A DNA stretch of 64,000 nucleotides from an uncultured Flaviramulus sp. (GTDB taxonomy: Bacteria > Bacteroidota > Bacteroidia > Flavobacteriales > Flavobacteriaceae). Below the pieces are notes generated by a model that worked only from the letters and a program-made list of their open reading frames with translations, was not told the origin of the DNA and did not search any database. The stretch lies in contig CANMUP010000002.1 in the NCBI GenBank assembly GCA_947501105.1, positions 372,001 to 436,000 on the forward strand. The letters run 5' to 3'. The position numbers and the translations under genes are program-made. This document shows positions 27,594-35,861 of the stretch, piece after piece (positions within the stretch are counted from its first letter, which is position 1; each line of letters starts with the position of its first letter).

Positions 27594-27622
27594 TAGAAGA
27601 ATTCTCCCCAAAAAAGATTGAG

Positions 27623-27901
27623 ATGATGAGTACTAAAGAAAAAACATCAGAAGAATTATTACTTAAAGAAGAAGTAAAAACTCAAAATGAAATTGTTTTA
27701 TATAACGATGATGTTAATACCTTCGATCATGTTATAGAAACGCTTATTTATGCTTGCGAACATACAGCAGAACAAGCTGAGCAATGCTCTATTATTGTAC
27801 ATCATAACGGAAAATGTACTGTCAAAACTGGTTTGTATGACGATTTGAAACCACGTTGTTCCATGCTTCTTGAAGCTGGTTTAAACGCAGAAATAGTATA
27901 A
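27623..27901 (+). CDS. clpS: ATP-dependent Clp protease adaptor ClpS
   Basis: Adaptor that delivers N-degron substrates to ClpAP. I choose the ATG pair at 27623/27626 (92-93 residues) over the upstream TTG 27566, which would overlap prmA by 28 bases. The core is complete: VLYNDDVNTFDHVIETL (the N-degron pocket stretch, usually NDDxTPM), ACEHTAEQAEQCSIIVHHNGKC, and AGLNAEIV at the end. A bidirectional terminator follows 2 bases after the stop. Confidence 0.93.
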   Translation: MMSTKEKTSEELLLKEEVKTQNEIVLYNDDVNTFDHVIETLIYACEHTAEQAEQCSIIVHHNGKCTVKTGLYDDLKPRCSMLLEAGLNAEIV

Positions 27902-27902
27902 T

Positions 27903-27934
27903 AAAAAAGCTCTGATTTTAATCAGAGCTTTTTT
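27903..27934. terminator. bidirectional terminator between clpS and the HMA gene
   Basis: Perfect palindromic stem (AAAAAAGCTCTGATT with AATCAGAGCTTTTTT) with T-tracts on both strands, between two convergent genes. Confidence 0.92.
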
Positions 27935-27943
27935 ATTTTTAAG

Positions 27944-28213
27944 TTATTTACTCATTCTTCCTACGGCACAACTAACAAAAGATTTTGCTCTTGTAGTTAA
28001 AGCATTTTTTTCTCCAACTATGGGGTAACCAATTTTTGCCAATAAAACTTTAATATTTTCAACATCCTCTTCAGCTGAATAATTAAAAGAAACAGAATCA
28101 TTTGTATTATCAACACTAATCTCTGAAATGTAATTTAGTTCACTTAGTTTATTAACAATAGTGTTTGTACAGCCTCCACATTTTAAGTTTTGTATTTTTA
28201 ATGTTGTGTTCAT
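27944..28213 (-). CDS. heavy-metal-associated (HMA) domain protein
   Basis: An 89-residue soluble protein. I choose ATG 28213 (MNTTLKIQNLKCGGCTNTIV) over the frame's upstream codon at 28234, because it sits 3 bases after the previous stop and matches the fold start. One HMA domain with metal-binding Cys12 and Cys15 (CGGC) fills residues 1-68. The short tail adds another cysteine (KSFVSCAVGRM). It probably carries copper or a similar soft metal. It is the last gene of the sulfur operon. Confidence 0.85.
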   Translation of the reverse strand: MNTTLKIQNLKCGGCTNTIVNKLSELNYISEISVDNTNDSVSFNYSAEEDVENIKVLLAKIGYPIVGEKNALTTRAKSFVSCAVGRMSK

Positions 28214-28215
28214 AG

Positions 28216-29625
28216 TTACATAGTTGAAGGACAAACAAAATTTGTCATTGGTAAATCGGTCTTTTTAAGCGCTCCAAAACCACCAGCAACATCTATTACG
28301 TCAAAACCTCTGGCTTTTAAAATAGAAGCAGCTATAACTGATCTGTAACCGCCTGCACAATGCAAGTAGTATGTTTTTTTATTATCAATAGAACTCATAT
28401 TGTTATTAATATAATCTAAAGCAAAGTGGTGCACATTTGTGCCTTCTAAATGCTCAGACTTATATTCTCCATCTTTTCTAACATCAAGAGTTTCTATGTT
28501 ATTATTTTTAAATCTATTAGAAAACTCTTCAGCAGTTATAGAATCTATAGTTTCAATATCTTTTTCTGCATTTTTCCATGCATCAATACCTCCTTTTAAA
28601 TAACCTAATGTGTTATCATAACCAACACGAGATAATCTAGTTACAGTTTCTTTTTCTTTACCTTCTGGGGTAATTAACAGTATGGGCTGTTTTAAGTCGG
28701 TAATTAAAGCTCCTACCCACGGTGCAAATCCGCCATGAATACCAATAAATATGGAGTTAGGAATATAGCCTTTTACAAAATCTTTTTCGTTTCTAACATC
28801 AAGAACTAAAGCGTCTTCTTGGTTTGCAAGAGCTTCAAATTGTTCAGGATTTAATGCAACATCTCCTTTTTTAAGAACAGTTTCAAAATCATCATAACCA
28901 GATTTATTCATCATTGCATTTTTTGCAAAATATTGTGGAGGTGGAGCAATACCATCAAGAACCTCTTCTACAAACTCTTCCTTTGTCATGTCAGCTCTCA
29001 AGGCATAATTGCTTTGTTTTTGTTCACCAAGAATACCTACAGTTTCTTTACTTAAATTTTTTCCACAAGCCGAACCTGCTCCATGAGCTGGATATACTAT
29101 AACATCATCAGCTAATGGCATAATTTTGTTGCGTAAAGAATCATATAACATAGCTGCCAAATCTTCTTTAGTAAGATCAGATTTAATGGCCAAATCAGGG
29201 CGGCCAACATCGCCTAAAAATAAAGTGTCTCCTGAAAAAATAGCATGGTTATTCCCATTTTCATCAATTAAAAGAAAGGTTGCAGACTCTAAAGTATGTC
29301 CTGGAGTATGTAATACTTTAATAGTTACATTTCCTAATTTAAATTCTTCATTGTCAGTTGCTATATGAGCTTTGTAATCTGTTGTAGCACTAGGGCCAAA
29401 AACAATAGTCGCTCCTGTTTTTTTAGCTAAATCTACATGACCCGAAACAAAATCGGCATGAAAATGTGTTTCAAAAATATATTTAATTTTTGCATTTTCT
29501 TCATTTGCCTTATCTACATATTGCTGTGTTTCACGCAATGGGTCTATAATAGCAACTTCGCCATTAGATTCAATATAATATGCTCCTTGAGCTAAACAGC
29601 CCGTATAAATTTGTTCTATCTTCAT
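28216..29625 (-). CDS. CstB-like persulfide dioxygenase-rhodanese fusion
   Basis: The 469-residue protein has three domains. The N-terminal metallo-beta-lactamase domain (about 1-235) belongs to the ETHE1 persulfide dioxygenase group: THFHADFVSGH, HTPGHT, FSGDTLFLGDVGRPD, and YPAHGAGSACG. A middle rhodanese-like domain (about 255-355) lacks the active-site Cys (ILLITPEGKEK). A C-terminal rhodanese (about 370-460) has Cys in YLHCAGGYRS. An inactive then an active rhodanese is the layout of staphylococcal CstB, which oxidises persulfides to thiosulfate. Transport neighbours for sulfite/thiosulfate fit that role. Confidence 0.88.
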   Translation of the reverse strand: MKIEQIYTGCLAQGAYYIESNGEVAIIDPLRETQQYVDKANEENAKIKYIFETHFHADFVSGHVDLAKKTGATIVFGPSATTDYKAHIATDNEEFKLGNVTIKVLHTPGHTLESATFLLIDENGNNHAIFSGDTLFLGDVGRPDLAIKSDLTKEDLAAMLYDSLRNKIMPLADDVIVYPAHGAGSACGKNLSKETVGILGEQKQSNYALRADMTKEEFVEEVLDGIAPPPQYFAKNAMMNKSGYDDFETVLKKGDVALNPEQFEALANQEDALVLDVRNEKDFVKGYIPNSIFIGIHGGFAPWVGALITDLKQPILLITPEGKEKETVTRLSRVGYDNTLGYLKGGIDAWKNAEKDIETIDSITAEEFSNRFKNNNIETLDVRKDGEYKSEHLEGTNVHHFALDYINNNMSSIDNKKTYYLHCAGGYRSVIAASILKARGFDVIDVAGGFGALKKTDLPMTNFVCPSTM

Positions 29626-29733
29626 TTTATAAACTTATTTTCATATCCGTTTTAACGGAAAATATCTCAATATATAAATCATTCAAAAATATGAAACCTA
29701 AATGGTTTCGTTTGTGACTTTTGTCACATTCTA

Positions 29734-30525
29734 CTAATTTGTTTCCTTATAAATTATATAAATGGCCATAATTAATGTAAAAAAACCGAAGCTTTTTTTA
29801 AGTTTTTTGCCACTTATAAATTTTGAAAGAAATACACCTAATATAATTCCTAAAATGGAAATTAAAGTAAATATAATTAGAAAGCCCCATTCTATTTCGA
29901 TGGTTTGAATATCGCCAGTAAAGCCAATTAAAGAATTAATAGTAACTATAATTAACGAGGTTCCTACAGCTTTTTTCATAGGAATATTTGCCCAAAGTAC
30001 AAGTGCTGGCACATATAAAAAACCACCTCCAGCACCTATTAAACCTGTAATTGTTCCAATTATTAAACCTTGTATAAATGTTTTGTAGTAGGCTTGCTTT
30101 TCAGAAATTTCGTTTGCTTCCTTTTTATTTTTAATCATAGAAACGGAAGCTAAAAGCATAATGATGGCAAAAAATACCATAATACCCATTTCTTTTGTTA
30201 AAGTAAAACCTTCAAAACTTAAAAGTGTATCAGGAATTCCTGGAACTAAATATCTACGTGATAAGTAAACTGCTATAAATGAAGGAAAGGAAAATGCTAA
30301 TCCTGTTTTAAAATCGACTAGTCCTTTTCTATATTTTTGATATGTTCCCACCATAGATGTGGTACCAACCACAAATAATGAATATGCTGTAGCAATAATT
30401 GGATTGTAACCTAATAGGTAAACCAATAGTGGGACAGTAAGAATAGAACCACCACCGCCAATAAGCCCTAAAACTAGACCGACTATTAATGCGCCAATGT
30501 ATCCTAAGAGTTGTGTAGTATCCAT
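29734..30525 (-). CDS. TauE/SafE family sulfite/sulfonate exporter
   Basis: A 263-residue inner-membrane protein with about eight helices. The repeated glycine-rich signatures of the family are seen near residue 15 (LIVGLVLGLIGGGGSILTVP) and near residue 160 (LIIGTITGLIGAGGGFLYVP). The family exports sulfite and related organosulfur anions. It lies between the CstB-like enzyme (108 bases away) and the YeeE halves (no gap), consistent with removing sulfur oxidation products. Confidence 0.9.
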   Translation of the reverse strand: MDTTQLLGYIGALIVGLVLGLIGGGGSILTVPLLVYLLGYNPIIATAYSLFVVGTTSMVGTYQKYRKGLVDFKTGLAFSFPSFIAVYLSRRYLVPGIPDTLLSFEGFTLTKEMGIMVFFAIIMLLASVSMIKNKKEANEISEKQAYYKTFIQGLIIGTITGLIGAGGGFLYVPALVLWANIPMKKAVGTSLIIVTINSLIGFTGDIQTIEIEWGFLIIFTLISILGIILGVFLSKFISGKKLKKSFGFFTLIMAIYIIYKETN

Positions 30526-30939
30526 TTAGTGTGGTAGTTTGTCTTTTAAAACACCATAAATAAATGTGCCTAATAGAGCGGCTGCTATTACAATAAGCAT
30601 GCTTAAAACACCAGTACCTAATAAGATGTACATCGGTCCAGGACAAGCACCAATAAGTGCCCAACCAAAACCGAAAATAATTCCACCAGCAATATATCTA
30701 ATAAATCCACTATCTTTTTTTGGAACAAAAATATCTGCGCCTTTAATACTTTTTACATAACCTTTTTTTGAGATTTGTAAAAACAGAATACCTGTTGCTA
30801 TTGCTGTACCAATAATACCATACATATGGAAGGATTGAAAGCGAAACATCTCATAAATGCGATACCAAGAAACAGCTTCTGATTTAACTAAAACAATACC
30901 AAAAAAGATGCCTACGAGTAAAAATTTTAAGTATTTCAT
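30526..30939 (-). CDS. half-size YeeE/YedE-type transporter subunit (DUF6691-like)
   Basis: A 137-residue membrane protein with four helices and the conserved cysteine motif GFGWALIGACPGPMY, typical of the second half of thiosulfate-type YeeE/YedE channels. It overlaps the preceding YeeE gene by one base (30939) and abuts TauE. Together the two half-proteins probably form one sulfur-anion channel, as a split version of the single-chain YeeE (TsuA). Confidence 0.87.
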   Translation of the reverse strand: MKYLKFLLVGIFFGIVLVKSEAVSWYRIYEMFRFQSFHMYGIIGTAIATGILFLQISKKGYVKSIKGADIFVPKKDSGFIRYIAGGIIFGFGWALIGACPGPMYILLGTGVLSMLIVIAAALLGTFIYGVLKDKLPH

Positions 30940-31496
30940 TAGTTAAAAATTAAGGGTAAAAGAAGGTTAGTCATAATTAATCCACCTATAAAAAAGCCAA
31001 TAACTGCAATCAACGATGGTTTTTGTAAACTGCTTAATCCGGTAATAGCATGACCAGAAGTACAACCACCAGCATATCTTGTACCAAAACCAACAAGTAG
31101 GCCACCTATTACTAATAGTAATAAGCTTCTTAAGCTTAAATTTTCTAAATCAAATATTTCGTTAGGTACTAATGTAGCACCAGCATCTTTAAATCCCATT
31201 TGCTGTAATTCAGAAACTGTTTCTGGATTTAAACTGGTTATGGCATCGTTTGATAAGTACTGTGTTGCAATAAACCCACCAATAATGGCACCTAATACTA
31301 CTGTTAAGTTCCAGAGTTGGTCTCTCCATTTCATTTTAAAAAAATTGATATGTTTTCCTGCTCCAGCTATGGAACACATGGTTCTGAGGTTTGATGACAT
31401 ACCAAAAGTTTTTCCAAAATAGAGTAGTAACGCCATAACAAAGGCGATTAATGGGCCAGTTATATACCATGGCCAAGGATTTAAAATGTATTCCAT
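30939..31496 (-). CDS. half-size YeeE/YedE family thiosulfate-type transporter
   Basis: A 185-residue membrane protein with about five helices. The C-terminal half holds the family signature LLVGFGTRYAGGCTSGHAITGL, where the Cys is proposed in YeeE to relay thiosulfate by hydrogen bonding. It is the first transporter gene of the sulfur operon, 69 bases after the Crp/Fnr gene, with a good -7 box in that gap. Confidence 0.9.
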   Translation of the reverse strand: MEYILNPWPWYITGPLIAFVMALLLYFGKTFGMSSNLRTMCSIAGAGKHINFFKMKWRDQLWNLTVVLGAIIGGFIATQYLSNDAITSLNPETVSELQQMGFKDAGATLVPNEIFDLENLSLRSLLLLVIGGLLVGFGTRYAGGCTSGHAITGLSSLQKPSLIAVIGFFIGGLIMTNLLLPLIFN

Positions 31497-31514
31497 AAAT
31501 ATGATTTAAAAGCG

Positions 31515-31522
31515 CAAAGATA
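31515..31522 (-). promoter_or_regulatory. -7 box of the YeeE-TauE-CstB operon
   Basis: The minus strand reads TATCTTTG, 18 bases before the YeeE start. The -33 position lacks TTG, and the upstream region carries AAGTTAAGTTAAG and GTAA-N6-TTAC elements, which would suit activation by the adjacent Crp/Fnr regulator (inference). Confidence 0.5.
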
Positions 31523-31564
31523 AATTCATGCTTAACTTAACTTTGTAATAAATGTTACCTAAAT

Positions 31565-32194
31565 TTATAAAACTTCAATTTTATTTCTACTTAACTTAAT
31601 TTTTTTGTCGTTTTCTAATTGTTTTAGTAGACGGGAAATAACAACACGAGAAGTGTGTAAATCTTCAGCAATATCTTGATGTTTTACTATTATGATTTTA
31701 GATTCGTTTAACTTTGTTTTATTAATTAAATACTTGTATAACCGCTCATCCATTTTCATGAAGGCAAGATTATCAATGGTTTCGAGCATTTCGTTAAAAC
31801 GCGTTTGGTAGCTTTCTAAAATAAAATTTCTCCAGCTTTCGTTATTATGAAACCATTTTTGCATGACAGAAACAGGAATCATTACTAAGCTTGAATCTTT
31901 TTCGGCAACAGCTCTAACTTTACTTTTTGATGTTCCCATACAGCAAGTAAGTGACATAGTACAGGTTTCTCCAGATTCTAAAAAATAAATAAGTAAGTCG
32001 TTCCCTTGATTATCTTCTCTTAAAATTTTAATGCTACCGCTTAATAATAGCGGAATATAGTTTAGTGTTTGATTTATATCTATAATAATATCGTGCTTTT
32101 CAAATGTTTTGAAAATACCCGATAAGTAGATTTCTTTAATAAGAGTATCATCTAAGAGATGACTGAACTTTTGTTGCAATAATTCCTTTGGCAT
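31565..32194 (-). CDS. Crp/Fnr family transcriptional regulator
   Basis: A 209-residue cAMP-receptor-type regulator: cyclic-nucleotide-like sensory domain (about 1-140), then a helix-turn-helix (QDIAEDLHTSRVVISRLLKQ). I choose ATG 32194 (MPKELLQQ) over the TTG at 32200. A Cys pair in SLTCCMGTSKSKVRAVAE lies in the sensory domain. Regulators with this motif are often found beside TauE/YeeE/rhodanese genes in Flavobacteriaceae, so sensing of reactive sulfur through the cysteines is plausible (inference). It is encoded directly upstream of the sulfur operon. Confidence 0.9.
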   Translation of the reverse strand: MPKELLQQKFSHLLDDTLIKEIYLSGIFKTFEKHDIIIDINQTLNYIPLLLSGSIKILREDNQGNDLLIYFLESGETCTMSLTCCMGTSKSKVRAVAEKDSSLVMIPVSVMQKWFHNNESWRNFILESYQTRFNEMLETIDNLAFMKMDERLYKYLINKTKLNESKIIIVKHQDIAEDLHTSRVVISRLLKQLENDKKIKLSRNKIEVL

Positions 32195-32255
32195 ATTCAA
32201 AAGTAATGAATTTGAAATTTGAAATAAATATTTAGTAGAGTTTTAATAAAAATAC

Positions 32256-32263
32256 TATATTTG
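32256..32263 (+). promoter_or_regulatory. -7 box of tRNA-Arg
   Basis: TATATTTG fits TAnnTTTG, 14 bases before the tRNA. No clear -33 TTG. Confidence 0.5.
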
Positions 32264-32276
32264 CACCCACAAAAAA

Positions 32277-32350
32277 GGCCATGTGGCGCAACTGAATAGC
32301 GCACTTGATTACGGCTCAAGAGGTTGCAGGTTTGAATCCTGCCATGGTCA
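32277..32350 (+). tRNA. tRNA-Arg (ACG)
   Basis: Acceptor stem GGCCATG pairs with CATGGTC (one G-T). Anticodon stem CTTGA/TCAAG encloses loop TTACGGC with anticodon ACG. T-arm GCAGG-TTTGAAT-CCTGC is perfect. Discriminator A. Length 74 bases. ACG (read as ICG after deamination) is the usual tRNA for CGN arginine codons. Confidence 0.96.
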
Positions 32351-32376
32351 CAAAAACAAATTCAATTTAATTAGTT

Positions 32377-32406
32377 AACCCCACAGTTTCTAGAAACTGT
32401 GGGGTT
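32377..32406 (+). terminator. terminator after tRNA-Arg
   Basis: A perfect 30-base palindrome (AACCCCACAGTTTCT and its complement), followed by a T-run. It lies 26 bases beyond the tRNA. Confidence 0.88.
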
Positions 32407-32631
32407 TTTGATTTCAGTTGATTTCGAAATAATTTGTTTAATATTATTTACTTATTAATAAGAATCTTTTTTGTAAGCATTCCATATCATTTATTACTTT
32501 AAAAAAATAAATTTCTTCTGTAATTTTCTTAGGAGAACTAGTTACTTATGTATGGATTTAACATTATTTTGTTTAAATATATGTAAAAATATTTGCATAT
32601 TTGTAAATAAATTTATCAACAATACTTTATA
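32407..32631. other. AT-rich upstream region of the ModA-like operon
   Basis: About 225 bases without a gene. A near-consensus promoter (TTG 32601-32603, 19 bases, TACTTTAT 32623-32630) lies just before the GTG start at 32632, which would leave almost no leader. Further up is ATATG-N12-CATAT (around 32579-32600) and the direct repeat ATATTTG. I found no riboswitch-like structure. Confidence 0.3.
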
Positions 32632-34098
32632 GTGAATATAAAAACAAAACCTCTTTTATTTCTATTATTGTTTTCACTGTTCTTTTCATGTAAAAAAGAG
32701 GCTTCAGAAAATTCCATTTTGTTATACTGTGCCGCAGGTATGAAACCGGTTTTAGAGCAAGTTGTAAGCCAATATTATAAAGAGCATGGGGTGCGCGTAG
32801 ATTTACAATATGGAGGTTCTGGCACTTTATTATCCAATATAAGAATAGCAAAACAAGGGGATTTGTATTTAGCAGCTGATAAAAGCTATATTGACGAAGC
32901 CATAAATTTTGGATTAATAGCAGAAACACAGCCTTTAGCCTATATAAAGCCCATTATTGCAGTCGCAAAAGGAAATCCAAAGAAAATTAAAAGGATTTCT
33001 GGTTTACTTAGAGAAGATATTAAAATAGCCATTGCAAACCCAGATGCAGCATCGGTTGGGCGTTTAACAAAAAAAATGCTTCAACAATCTTCACTTTGGG
33101 ATGGCATTCAAAAAAATATAACAGTATTAATGCCAACAGTAAATGAAGTTGCTAATGCTATAAAATTAGGATCGGTTGATGCTGGGATTATTTGGGATGC
33201 TACCGCAAACCAATACGATGAAATTGAAGTTGTAGAAGAGGAATTATTTGATTCTTATATAAAGAATATTACAATTGGAGTTTTAAATTATTCTGAACAA
33301 CCTATGGAAGCTTTAAAATTTTTACGCTATTTATCTTCTAAAGATAAAGGGATGCCTGTATTTAAAACCCTAGGTTATAAACCAATTGATGGTGATGTAT
33401 GGCAAGAAAAACCGGAGCTATTATTTTATAGCGGAGGTGTTAATAGGCTTGCAATCGATAAGACTATAAATGCTTTTGAAGAACGGGAAAGTGTTTCGGT
33501 TACAAGAGTGTATAATGGTTGTGGGATTTTAGTATCTCAAATAAAAGCAGGACAAAACCCAGACGCTTATTTAACATGCGATGTGTCTTTTATGAATCAA
33601 GTAAAGGATGATTTTATAGATATTATGGATGTATCTAATACTAAAATAATTATTGCAACAAAAAAAGGAAACCCTAATAATATTCAATCTTTAAAAGATT
33701 TAGCGAAAAGCAATTTACAATTAGGTGTTTGTAATCATGACCAAAGTGCCTTGGGCGCTTTAACAAAAAAGTTGTTAGAAGGAGAAAATTTATGGGAGAA
33801 TGTTTATAAAAATGTGCGTTCACAAACACCTACAGCTGATTTATTGGTTAACCAAATACTAACAGGTTCTTTAGATGCCGTGATAGTTTATAATGCCAAT
33901 GTATCAATGGTAAAAGATAAATTAGACGTCGTTTATATAGATTTAAAACAAGCTACAGCATTGCAAAATATTGGTGTTAAAACAGATTCTAAAAATAAAT
34001 ATTTAACAAGAAGATTAATAAAATCACTTACCAACAATCAATCTAAAAAAAGTTATTTAGAACATGGGTTTGAATGGATAGTTGACATAAATAAGTAA
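32632..34098 (+). CDS. ModA-like oxyanion-binding lipoprotein with two binding domains
   Basis: A 488-residue lipoprotein (GTG start, lipobox Cys20 in LFFSCKK) made of two tandem periplasmic binding domains. Domain 1 (about 28-255) has the ModA-type start LLYCAAGMKPVLEQVVSQYY and GGSGTLLSNI; domain 2 (about 272-485) restarts with LLFYSGGVNRLAIDKTINAF and NGCGILVSQIKAG. Each has the late ModA-like stretch (VNEVANAIKLGSVDAGIIW; ADLLVNQILTGSLDAVIVY). Normal ModA has a single domain of about 230-250 residues. With ModB/ModC-like neighbours it should feed molybdate, tungstate or a related oxyanion to an importer. The substrate is not proven. Confidence 0.85.
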   Translation: MNIKTKPLLFLLLFSLFFSCKKEASENSILLYCAAGMKPVLEQVVSQYYKEHGVRVDLQYGGSGTLLSNIRIAKQGDLYLAADKSYIDEAINFGLIAETQPLAYIKPIIAVAKGNPKKIKRISGLLREDIKIAIANPDAASVGRLTKKMLQQSSLWDGIQKNITVLMPTVNEVANAIKLGSVDAGIIWDATANQYDEIEVVEEELFDSYIKNITIGVLNYSEQPMEALKFLRYLSSKDKGMPVFKTLGYKPIDGDVWQEKPELLFYSGGVNRLAIDKTINAFEERESVSVTRVYNGCGILVSQIKAGQNPDAYLTCDVSFMNQVKDDFIDIMDVSNTKIIIATKKGNPNNIQSLKDLAKSNLQLGVCNHDQSALGALTKKLLEGENLWENVYKNVRSQTPTADLLVNQILTGSLDAVIVYNANVSMVKDKLDVVYIDLKQATALQNIGVKTDSKNKYLTRRLIKSLTNNQSKKSYLEHGFEWIVDINK

Positions 34099-34164
34099 GT
34101 CATTAAAAATATAGTAGCACATACAAAACCTTTACTGGTAAAGTCTAACAGACCATTTTTTTTA

Positions 34165-34923
34165 ATGATGGGAGTTATAGCGTCTACCTATGTTATTCTT
34201 ATTGTCGCGATGATATTAGCGGATTTGTCGTATACCACACCTCATCATATTTTAGAGGCCTTTAAGAGTAGAGAAATACAATATGCTATAAAATTAAGTT
34301 TAATTACTTGTACGATTACAATGGTTTTAAGCTTATTAGTTGCTATTCCGCTAGGTTATTTTATGGCACGTTTTGAGTTTCGTTTTAAAAAAGTTATAGA
34401 TGCTGTTTTAGATATTCCTATTGTCTTACCGCCTTTAGTAATAGGTTTAAGTTTACTCATTTTATTCCAAACGGCACCAGGGCGTTTTATAGAGAGTCAC
34501 ATGCGTATAACTTATACGGTTTATAGTGTGGTTATAGCTCAATTTATGGTAGCCTGTGCTTTCGCAGTAAGAACGATGTATGTTACGTTTGTTCAAATAG
34601 ATAATAGGCAAGAGCAGGTAGCTTTAACATTAGGTTGCAATCAAAAACAAGCTTTTTTTAATATACTATTACCTCAAGCTAAAAATGGCATTTTAACAGC
34701 TGCTTCATTAGCATGGGCGAGAGCCTTAGGCGAATTTGGGCCAATCCTCATTTTTTCTGGTGCAACAAGAATGAGAACCGAAGTTTTACCAACAACCGTT
34801 TTTTTAGAAATGTCTGTTGGGAATATTGAGGCTGCGGTGGCAGTTTCATTAATTATGATTGCTTCTGGATTTGCAGTATTGATGATAGTAAGACTTTTTG
34901 GGGATAAAAATGTGGGAGTTTAA
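34165..34923 (+). CDS. ModB-like ABC permease
   Basis: Inner-membrane permease of 252 residues from ATG 34165, with about five or six helices and an EAA-type loop (EQVALTLGCNQKQAFFNILL, then ALGEFGPILIFSGATRMRTE) as in ModB/CysT proteins. The frame stays open upstream to the stop of the preceding gene, and the untranslated stretch would encode a plausible basic N-terminus (K-N-I-V-A-H-T-K-P-L-L-V-K-S-N-R-P). A non-ATG start such as ATT 34102 or CTG 34132 is therefore possible. The product is inferred to take oxyanion from the double-domain binding lipoprotein. Confidence 0.85.
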   Translation: MMGVIASTYVILIVAMILADLSYTTPHHILEAFKSREIQYAIKLSLITCTITMVLSLLVAIPLGYFMARFEFRFKKVIDAVLDIPIVLPPLVIGLSLLILFQTAPGRFIESHMRITYTVYSVVIAQFMVACAFAVRTMYVTFVQIDNRQEQVALTLGCNQKQAFFNILLPQAKNGILTAASLAWARALGEFGPILIFSGATRMRTEVLPTTVFLEMSVGNIEAAVAVSLIMIASGFAVLMIVRLFGDKNVGV

Positions 34924-34925
34924 AA

Positions 34926-35576
34926 ATGATTAAAGCGATAAGTTTACATATAGAACAAGGTAATTTTTTACTCTCAAACCTTAATTTTGAGATTATGAAG
35001 GGAGAATATGTTGTATTTATGGGGAAAACTGGTTGTGGAAAAACAACAGTTTTAGAAGCTATTTGTGGATTAAGATCTTTGTTTTCTGGTGAAATTTGGT
35101 TGAATATTAAAAACGTTTCTAAAGATGTACCCGCTAAACGAGAAATTGGCTATGTTCCACAAGATGGCGCTTTATTTAAAACCATGTCTGTTAAAAAAAA
35201 CATTGGTTTTGCTTTAAAAATCAGAAAATGGAATCAGCATCATATTGATGAACGAACTGAAGAATTAGCAAATCTATTAGGCATTAATCATTTGTTAGAC
35301 CGTAATGTACACGATTTAAGTGGTGGCGAAAAACAGCGTGTTGCATTAGCAAGAGCTTTAAGCTTTTACCCAGAAATTTTGTGTCTAGATGAACCTTTAA
35401 GTGCTTTAGATGAAAGCACAAAAGAGGATATGATGAGATTGTTGGATACGTTAAAACAAAATTTAGAAATTACCGTAATTCACGTCACTCATTCAAATAC
35501 AGAAGCGCTAAAATTGGCAGATAGAATTTTATATTTTGAAAACGGAAGCATTAAAGAAAATATTCAAGTTATATAG
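34926..35576 (+). CDS. ModC-like ABC ATPase (short form)
   Basis: ATPase of 216 residues with Walker A (GKTGCGKTT), Q-loop (GYVPQDGALF), signature (LSGGEKQRVALARAL), Walker B (ILCLDEPLSALDE) and H-loop (VIHVTHS). It lacks the C-terminal TOBE/Mop oxyanion-sensing domain of classical ModC (about 350 residues), so cytosolic feedback by molybdate is not expected. It starts 2 bases after the permease stop and ends 3 bases before the MoaD-like gene. Confidence 0.88.
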   Translation: MIKAISLHIEQGNFLLSNLNFEIMKGEYVVFMGKTGCGKTTVLEAICGLRSLFSGEIWLNIKNVSKDVPAKREIGYVPQDGALFKTMSVKKNIGFALKIRKWNQHHIDERTEELANLLGINHLLDRNVHDLSGGEKQRVALARALSFYPEILCLDEPLSALDESTKEDMMRLLDTLKQNLEITVIHVTHSNTEALKLADRILYFENGSIKENIQVI

Positions 35577-35579
35577 CAT

Positions 35580-35861
35580 ATGATAACAATAAAATTAAGA
35601 TTTACAGCACAATTAAAAGATCAAGTAGGTTTGGCTACAGATACTGTGCTTGTAAACGAAACTGATACATTACAAGATTTACTAAGTCATTTAGTTGAAA
35701 AATATGGCAATGATTTTGGAACCATTTTATTTGACGAAAACGAAAATTATCGACACTCAAATTTAATTGTAATTAATCAAATACAAGAAAATTACGAAGA
35801 TGATATAACATTAGTTGATGGGATGGAAGTTACACTAATGTCACCAATATCAGGAGGATAA
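35580..35861 (+). CDS. MoaD/ThiS-like ubiquitin-fold sulfur carrier
   Basis: A 93-residue beta-grasp protein that ends in the diagnostic Gly-Gly (MSPISGG), the site where an E1-like enzyme adenylates and a thiocarboxylate is formed. Other signs are the start MITIKLRFTAQLKDQVG and VDGMEVTLMSPISGG at the end. The stop overlaps the next start by one base (TAATG), so it is translationally coupled to the E1-like gene. No MoaE, MoaA or MoaC gene is near, so it may not serve molybdopterin synthase. It could be a dedicated carrier of this operon. Confidence 0.88.
   Translation: MITIKLRFTAQLKDQVGLATDTVLVNETDTLQDLLSHLVEKYGNDFGTILFDENENYRHSNLIVINQIQENYEDDITLVDGMEVTLMSPISGG

Noticed and set aside
32407..32631. 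molybdenum-cofactor-type riboswitch upstream of the ModA-like gene
   Set aside because: I saw no conserved stem arrangement; the region is simple and AT-rich.
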